A stretch of 12,753 nucleotides of DNA, from positions 1 through 12,753 of the forward strand of contig DASZLR010000254.1 in NCBI GenBank assembly GCA_035552275.1, in the 5' to 3' direction. Positions 6,537-12,753 of the stretch are shown piece by piece; positions within the stretch are counted from its first letter, which is position 1, and the number at the start of each line of letters is the position of its first letter. The position numbers and the translations under genes are program-made. The notes below the pieces were generated by a model. It was not told where the DNA came from. It made no database searches and saw only the letters and a list, made by a program, of their open reading frames with translations. The stretch comes from DASVLX01 sp035552275. GTDB taxonomy: Bacteria > Actinomycetota > Actinomycetes > Mycobacteriales > Pseudonocardiaceae.

Positions 6537-7145
6537 TCACTGGGTGCCGGAACCCGTGCTGGCGCCGCCGTCCTCGGCGGCCTGAACGCCGTCCGAAGCG
6601 GGCACGGCGGCCTTCGGCCGGACCGGCTTGGCCGGGTTCTTGTGGGGCGACAACACCATGATCATGTTCCGACCGTCCAGCTTGGGTGCGGCCTCGACGA
6701 ACCCCAGTTCGGCGACGTCGTCAGCGAGCCGCTGCAACAGGCGGTGACCGAGTTCTGGCCGGGACTGCTCACGACCACGGAACATGATGGTCACCTTGAC
6801 CTTGTCGCCGTGCGCGAGGAAGCGGGACACATGTCCCTTCTTCGTCTCGTAGTCGTGCTTGTCGATCTTCGGCCGGAGCTTCTGCTCCTTGATCACGGTC
6901 TGCTGCTGGTTGCGGCGCGCCTCTCGCGCCTTCTGCGCGCTCTCGTACTTGTACTTGCCGTAGTCCATGACCTTCACTACGGGCGGGCGCGCTTGCGGGG
7001 CGACCTCAACGAGGTCCAGATCCGCTTCCTGGGCGAGACGAAGAGCGTCGTCGATACGGACGATGCCGACCTGCTCGCCGTTGGGTCCGACCAGACGGAC
7101 CTCCGGAACACGGATACGGTCGTTGATGCGCGGCTCGGAGCTGAT
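6537..7145 (-). CDS. infC: Translation initiation factor IF-3
   Basis: IF-3 binds the 30S subunit, prevents premature 50S joining and proofreads start-codon and initiator-tRNA choice. The N domain is at about 1-75 (RINDRIRVPEVRLVGPNGEQ, DYGKYKYE), a basic linker at about 75-90 (REARRNQQQTVIKEQKLRPK), and the C domain at about 90-170 (TIMFRGREQSRPELG, DGRNMIMVL). A disordered Ala/Gly/Pro tail follows to residue 202. The frame continues upstream to 7253, but homology starts at ISSEPRINDRIRV. The best start is an ATC at 7145-7143 preceded by GGGAGG with a 4-nt spacer, giving 202 aa. A TTG at 7163 (208 aa, no Shine-Dalgarno) and an ATG at 7247 inside a hairpin-bearing leader are weaker choices. 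A rare start codon would fit IF-3 autoregulation, known for AUU in E. coli infC. The function is certain; the start is inferred. Confidence 0.93.
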   Translation of the reverse strand: MSSEPRINDRIRVPEVRLVGPNGEQVGIVRIDDALRLAQEADLDLVEVAPQARPPVVKVMDYGKYKYESAQKAREARRNQQQTVIKEQKLRPKIDKHDYETKKGHVSRFLAHGDKVKVTIMFRGREQSRPELGHRLLQRLADDVAELGFVEAAPKLDGRNMIMVLSPHKNPAKPVRPKAAVPASDGVQAAEDGGASTGSGTQ

Positions 7146-7410
7146 GGGGCCTCCCTGGTCCAAGTTTCGTAGTACACGCGGCCGGTCGGCCAGGGAGCCC
7201 GCAACGTCAACAGGCCCCGATGCCGCGAAGGCATACGGGGCCCGCATCTCCACCGATCACCCGATGGCGAAAGCCACGGGAACAACACGACTCACTTCGC
7301 GCGAGGCGAATCGCGTGACCGGACCCGGACGTCGAACCGACGACTCGGGTGGGAGCGGACTCCACTTGCCGCCCCCGCATACGCGGAGGCCGGTCGCACA
7401 TGACAGGGTA
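7146..7410 (-). promoter_or_regulatory. Structured infC leader with Shine-Dalgarno-sequestering hairpin
   Basis: A minus-strand TACCCT at 7410-7405 is a plausible -10, without a clear -35, giving a leader of about 250 nt. Hairpins in transcript order: 7365-7349 (6 bp with one bulge), 7310-7296 (5 bp), and 7242-7213 (12 bp, one bulged base, GC-rich). The last pairs GGGCTCCCTGG (7200-7190) with CCAGGGAGGCCC (7158-7147), leaving one G bulged. That 3' arm contains the infC Shine-Dalgarno GGAGG (7154-7150) and stops next to the ATC start. AGGCCCC at 7152-7146 can also pair with GGGGCCT at 7218-7212, the 3' arm of the preceding hairpin, so two structures compete for the ribosome-binding site. Regulation of infC translation is inferred. 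Confidence 0.5.
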
Positions 7411-7415
7411 GCAGA

Positions 7416-7775
7416 GTGGCAGAAACCCCGGCATCCGCAGCCTCGCTGGCATCCCCGGTCCGCGAGCTCGCCGACGTGCCGAGCGTCGAGGTGATCAGCC
7501 GGGCCGCGGTGATGCTGATGTCCGCCGCCGCCGAACGGCTCGGCCTCGCCGACACCGACCCGAGTTCCTCGGCGGAGCGGGACCTGGACGAGGCGCGGCG
7601 GTTGATCACCGCGCTGGCCGGACTGGTGACGGCGTCGGTCGAGTATCTTGGCGTGCACGCCGCGCCCCTGCGCGACGGCCTGCAGGCACTGCAGCGCGCG
7701 TTCCGCGAGGGTTCGGCGATCACCGACGAGCCGGGCGCCGGCCCGGGCGAGAAGTTCACCGGACCGGTGTACTGA
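7416..7775 (+). CDS. DUF1844 domain-containing protein
   Basis: This 119-aa protein has the DUF1844 core at about residues 25-98, with the family-typical VISRAAVMLMSAAAERLGL and DLDEARRLITALAGLVTASV stretches. It is predicted to be all-helical and cytoplasmic, with no signal peptide. Function is unknown; the family is widespread and in actinomycetes commonly sits divergently beside infC, as here. The start is the GTG at 7416, preceded by a weak AGGG 7 nt upstream. The gene shares its upstream region with the infC promoter area. The protein ends GEKFTGPVY, and a membrane-protein gene begins 15 nt downstream on the same strand, suggesting a two-gene unit. Confidence 0.85.
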   Translation: MAETPASAASLASPVRELADVPSVEVISRAAVMLMSAAAERLGLADTDPSSSAERDLDEARRLITALAGLVTASVEYLGVHAAPLRDGLQALQRAFREGSAITDEPGAGPGEKFTGPVY

Positions 7776-7790
7776 GAGGACGACTCCGCG

Positions 7791-8561
7791 ATGACTGGCA
7801 AGACCCGGACGCCCACTTCAGGCCGGCCGAAATCAGGGAAATCCCAGGGCGGCAACAAGCAGGGCGGCACCAGGAAGGGCGCCAACGCGGTCACCGCCGC
7901 GCGCAAGGCCAGCGGTGGCCACCAGTGGTTGTGGTACGCCGGCGCGGTCGTGGTGATCGTCGTCCTGGTCGTGGCGATCGCGGTCGCGGTGTCCAACCGG
8001 TCCGGCTCCAGCAGCCAGGCCCAGTCGACGGGCAACGCCCAGGGCATCCCGGACCACCCGATCACCACCGCGGCCGGTCTGCGGATCCCGGCGCCGTGGG
8101 ACAACGCGTCCGACGTGACCGGCGCGGTGCACAACGCCGGTCTGCCGATGCTCCCCCAGGAAGCCTTGACCGAGCACATCCATGTGCACCTGGACGTCAT
8201 TGTCAACGGGCAGCCGGTGACCGTGCCGCAGTACGTCGGCATCGACAACGTCGCGCAGAGCATCAGCCCGCTGCACACCCACGACACCAGCGGCGTGATC
8301 CACATCGAGTCGCCGCGGCAGGCCACGTTCAGCCTCGCGCAGTTCTTCACCGAGTGGAACATCGCGTTGTCCAGCGGCCGGATCGGCGGCTACGCCGATG
8401 GAAACGGCGACACGCTGCGCGCCTACGTCAACGGCAAGCAGGTCAGCGGCAGTCCCGGCGCCATCACCTTCAACGCGCACGACGAGATCGCGCTGATCTA
8501 CGGCCCCGCGACCGCCAGCGCCAACGTGCCCAGCAGTTACAACTTCCCCGCCGGCGAGTAA
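7791..8561 (+). CDS. Membrane-anchored His-rich extracytoplasmic protein, conserved hypothetical
   Basis: This 256-aa protein has a basic, Gly/Lys-rich cytoplasmic N-terminus (1-45), one transmembrane segment at about 46-68 (VVVIVVLVVAIAVAV) and a Ser/Gln linker (70-84). A beta-rich outside domain follows at about 85-256. That domain has two His clusters, TEHIHVHLDV (His129, 131, 133) and LHTHDTSGVIHIE (His162, 164, 171), and no cysteine. The pattern EHxHxHLxV...LHTHDTSGxIHIE recurs in a family of uncharacterised bacterial proteins I recognise only by pattern. Metal binding is a reasonable inference but unproven. GAGAGGA lies about 10 nt before the ATG. It is the second gene after DUF1844 and converges on uvrA with a 7-nt gap. 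Confidence 0.8.
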   Translation: MTGKTRTPTSGRPKSGKSQGGNKQGGTRKGANAVTAARKASGGHQWLWYAGAVVVIVVLVVAIAVAVSNRSGSSSQAQSTGNAQGIPDHPITTAAGLRIPAPWDNASDVTGAVHNAGLPMLPQEALTEHIHVHLDVIVNGQPVTVPQYVGIDNVAQSISPLHTHDTSGVIHIESPRQATFSLAQFFTEWNIALSSGRIGGYADGNGDTLRAYVNGKQVSGSPGAITFNAHDEIALIYGPATASANVPSSYNFPAGE

Positions 8562-8568
8562 GGGTCCG

Positions 8569-8583
<15 letters not shown>
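8550..8583. terminator. Inverted repeat at the convergent junction with uvrA
   Basis: GCCGGCG (8550-8556) and CGCCGGC (8577-8583) are perfect 7-bp arms. Their 20-nt loop contains a second self-complementary sequence, CCGCTAGCGG (8566-8575). The stop codons of both convergent genes (8559-8561 plus, 8571-8569 minus) lie inside the structure. It is a plausible bidirectional terminator for the His-rich gene and uvrA, although there is no T-run, which is common in high-GC actinomycetes. Confidence 0.45.
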
Positions 8584-11433
<2,850 letters not shown>

Positions 11434-11489
11434 TGTCGATCCCTTCACCGAAAGCGTCTGGTCGTGGTGCTGCTCGGCCGTGTTGGGCC

Positions 11490-11512
11490 ATGCTAGGGCG
11501 AGGCTCTGACAT
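11490..11512 (-). promoter_or_regulatory. RecA-NDp/PafBC-like promoter of uvrA
   Basis: On the minus strand ATGTCAGAG (11512-11504) is followed by exactly 8 nt and then TAGCAT (11495-11490). The actinobacterial RecA-independent DNA-damage promoter consensus, recognised by PafBC, is TTGTCRGTG-N8-TAnnnT. The first element matches 7 of 9 positions, and spacing and the -10 match fully. Transcription would start near 11483, about 50 nt before the uvrA GTG. Regulation by PafBC is an inference from this match. Confidence 0.5.
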
Positions 11513-11623
11513 CCAGCCTCGATGTCCGATCGCACGTCGGCTCTGGCGGCTTCGATGCCGCGTTCGCCGCGCCGTTCCCCAGCGGAGCCCCGGCCGTGCC
11601 CCAGCCAAGCTCCACCAGCATAG

Positions 11624-11639
11624 TCAAACAGACGTTCGA
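11624..11639. promoter_or_regulatory. LexA-type SOS box upstream of uvrA
   Basis: Read on the minus strand the site is TCGAAC-GTCT-GTTTGA. The actinobacterial/Gram-positive LexA operator is close to TCGAAC-N4-GTTCGA, so 11 of 12 defined bases match. A minus-strand TATGCT at 11622-11617 directly follows it and could be a -10, with the operator occupying the spacer. That would give a uvrA leader of about 175 nt. The box could also act on the divergent plus-strand gene. LexA binding is inferred. Confidence 0.55.
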
Positions 11640-11794
11640 GTTGGTGAACTCTCAGGGTGAACACAGCTCTCACCCCTACCCATGAGTCAGTGAACACCCC
11701 TAGGCTGGTCTCTTTCCCGCCCGATCGCCCCTTCGTGCACCACTCGTCGCGATGAGGGCCTAGACGTCGCCTCATTGTCGAGGAGGGGCCAACC

Positions 11795-12610
11795 ATGACC
11801 CAGCACGTATCCTCTACGGCCCCCACGGATTCCGGAGCCGCCGTGCCGGTACCGCGAGTGCGGTCATCAGGCGCCGAAGCCCACGCGGCGCGCCACGCCC
11901 GCGAAGGGCTGGCGGCAGTGTATCAACCCACCGTCACGCTGCGTGAGCTCGTCGGCACCATGGACGACGCGGCGATGCGCGGGCCAAGCGCGCTGCCGGA
12001 CTGGACTCGGGGCCATGTGGTGAGCCACCTGGCGCGCAACGCGGACGGGCTGCTCAACCTGCTGATCTGGGCACGGACCGGGGTCGAGCACCCCATGTAC
12101 GCCAGCCGGGCGGACCGGGACGCGGACATCAACGAGGGCGCGCAGCGGATGCGCCAGGTGCAGCAGGAGGACCTGGGCGCGGCGTGCGACCGGTTCGCCG
12201 GCGCGGCTGAGCGACTGTCCGACTCGGCCTGGGCGGCATCGGTGGGTCCGCACCGGCACGGCCGGGAGTTGACCGCCTACGAGGTGCCGTGGCTTCGACT
12301 GGTCGAGGTGCTGGTGCATCTGGTCGACCTGAACGTCGGCGTCGACTTCGACCAGGCCGCGGCGTTGGCCGGCGAGCACACCGGGACTGTTTTCGACTAC
12401 GTCCTGCGCGGTTACGCCGGCCGGTCGGACGTGCCCAGCGTCCGGCTGGACATCACGTTGCCCTCCGGCGAGGCGCGATCCTGGACCCTGGGCGATGTCG
12501 CAGAGCGGACTGTCGGCGGGTCGGCCGGATCGATGCTGGCGTGGCTCACCGGGCGGACTGCCGGTGAGGGGTTGGTTGGCGACGTGCCCGCGCTGCCCGC
12601 ATGGATGTAG
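11795..12610 (+). CDS. Maleylpyruvate isomerase (MDMPI) family mycothiol-dependent enzyme
   Basis: This 271-aa protein has an N-terminal DinB-like MDMPI metal-binding domain, at about residues 36-180, and a C-terminal MDMPI_C/SCP2-like domain to about 255. Characteristic stretches are LPDWTRGHVVSHLARNADGL and WARTGVEHPMYAS. The likely metal ligands are His78, Glu171 and His175. Their E-x3-H spacing matches the His/Glu/His triad known from Corynebacterium glutamicum mycothiol-dependent maleylpyruvate isomerase. The family uses mycothiol, the actinobacterial low-molecular-weight thiol, as cofactor; the substrate here is unknown and the name should be taken as family-level. The ATG at 11795 has GAGGAGGGG 6 nt upstream. 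The first 30 residues are Ser/Ala/Pro-rich and look disordered. The MBL-fold gene follows 29 nt downstream. Confidence 0.92.
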   Translation: MTQHVSSTAPTDSGAAVPVPRVRSSGAEAHAARHAREGLAAVYQPTVTLRELVGTMDDAAMRGPSALPDWTRGHVVSHLARNADGLLNLLIWARTGVEHPMYASRADRDADINEGAQRMRQVQQEDLGAACDRFAGAAERLSDSAWAASVGPHRHGRELTAYEVPWLRLVEVLVHLVDLNVGVDFDQAAALAGEHTGTVFDYVLRGYAGRSDVPSVRLDITLPSGEARSWTLGDVAERTVGGSAGSMLAWLTGRTAGEGLVGDVPALPAWM

Positions 12611-12625
12611 GGCCGGTCACGGCGC

Positions 12626-12631
12626 TACCCT
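12626..12631 (+). promoter_or_regulatory. Possible -10 box for a leaderless MBL-fold transcript
   Basis: TACCCT fits the TAnnnT actinobacterial -10 and ends 8 nt before the GTG at 12640, so transcription would begin at or next to the start codon. No Shine-Dalgarno precedes the GTG and no good -35 was seen. Leaderless transcripts are common in actinomycetes; this assignment is inferred. Confidence 0.4.
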
Positions 12632-12639
12632 CACCGGAC

Positions 12640-12753
12640 GTGGAAGCCGTCGAGGAATACACCGGCCATGTCAGCCCAGGTGGCCCGCCCGCCCGCCGCA
12701 CCCTGGACGCGTTGACAATCACCAAGTTGTCGGTAGGGCCGTTGGACAACAAC
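12640..12753 (+). CDS. MBL-fold metallo-hydrolase, N-terminal fragment cut by the right edge
   Basis: Thirty-eight codons are visible from GTG 12640 and the frame is open at the edge. The residues include EEYTGHVSPGGPPARRTLDA followed by LTITKLSVGPLDNN. The ITKLSVGPxDNN pattern is the start of actinobacterial glyoxalase II-like MBL-fold proteins, which are often found beside uvrA (for example the Rv1637c-uvrA neighbourhood in M. tuberculosis). The zinc-binding HxHxDH motif would lie beyond the window, so the assignment rests on the N-terminal pattern and gene context. A GSH- or mycothiol-thioester hydrolase role is possible given the adjacent mycothiol-dependent enzyme, but unproven. Confidence 0.75.
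   Translation, partial: MEAVEEYTGHVSPGGPPARRTLDALTITKLSVGPLDNN

Larger units (their letters stand above)
11434..11794. other. 361-nt divergent intergenic region between uvrA and the MDMPI gene
   Basis: No gene is seen here. The uvrA frame is open through the region, but the translation (many Arg, Gly and His) resembles no UvrA N-terminus. The region holds two candidate DNA-damage control elements for uvrA, listed separately, and a GTGAAC-rich repeat cluster at 11644-11702. A hairpin, ATGAGG (11752-11757) with CCTCAT (11770-11775), ends just before the Shine-Dalgarno of the plus-strand gene. No convincing -35/-10 pair for the plus-strand gene was found; TAGGCT at 11701-11706 is a weak -10 candidate. 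Confidence 0.6.

Noticed and set aside
11434..11826. 131-residue N-terminal extension of uvrA
   Set aside because: No similarity to UvrA. It covers the upstream regulatory elements and overlaps the start of the divergent MDMPI gene; the GTG at 11433 fits the family N-terminus.

Overview
This is a chromosomal window from a high-GC actinomycete. Evidence for this includes GTG starts, strong third-position G/C bias, a mycothiol-dependent (MDMPI-type) enzyme, a DUF1844 protein, and an XRE-DUF5753 regulator. The gene set and order (infC-rpmI-rplT-tsnR-type methyltransferase-pheS-pheT, with uvrA and an MBL-fold gene nearby) fit Actinomycetia. The Pseudonocardiales are my best guess at order level, from general resemblance only.

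Layout. (1) 1-1232: an XRE/DUF5753 regulator on the minus strand runs off the left edge. It is divergent from a small acidic protein of unknown family. Between them lies a nested inverted repeat that looks like an operator. (2) 1236-7145, all minus strand and read right to left: infC, rpmI, rplT, an SpoU-family rRNA/tRNA 2'-O-methyltransferase, pheS and pheT. This is a translation cluster of initiation factor 3, two 50S proteins, an RNA methyltransferase and both subunits of PheRS. Perfect or near-perfect hairpins sit at the infC leader, the infC-rpmI junction and the rpmI-rplT junction. (3) 7416-8561, plus strand: a DUF1844 protein divergent from infC, then a membrane-anchored, His-rich extracytoplasmic protein. 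(4) 8569-11433, minus strand: uvrA, convergent with the His-rich gene. Upstream of uvrA are a LexA-type SOS box and a RecA-NDp/PafBC-like promoter. (5) 11795 to the end, plus strand: an MDMPI-family mycothiol-dependent enzyme and the start of an MBL-fold hydrolase cut by the right edge.

The core of the window is ordinary housekeeping DNA. The most notable signals are regulatory. infC appears to start at a non-canonical ATC codon. Its Shine-Dalgarno is in a near-perfect hairpin and can alternatively pair with a second upstream hairpin, as expected for an autoregulated IF3 leader. Tandem 10-bp hairpins lie where L20/L35 control acts in other bacteria. The left-edge regulator is paired with a small acidic protein that is not the usual DUF397 partner. 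I saw no tRNA, rRNA, CRISPR array, insertion sequence or prophage.
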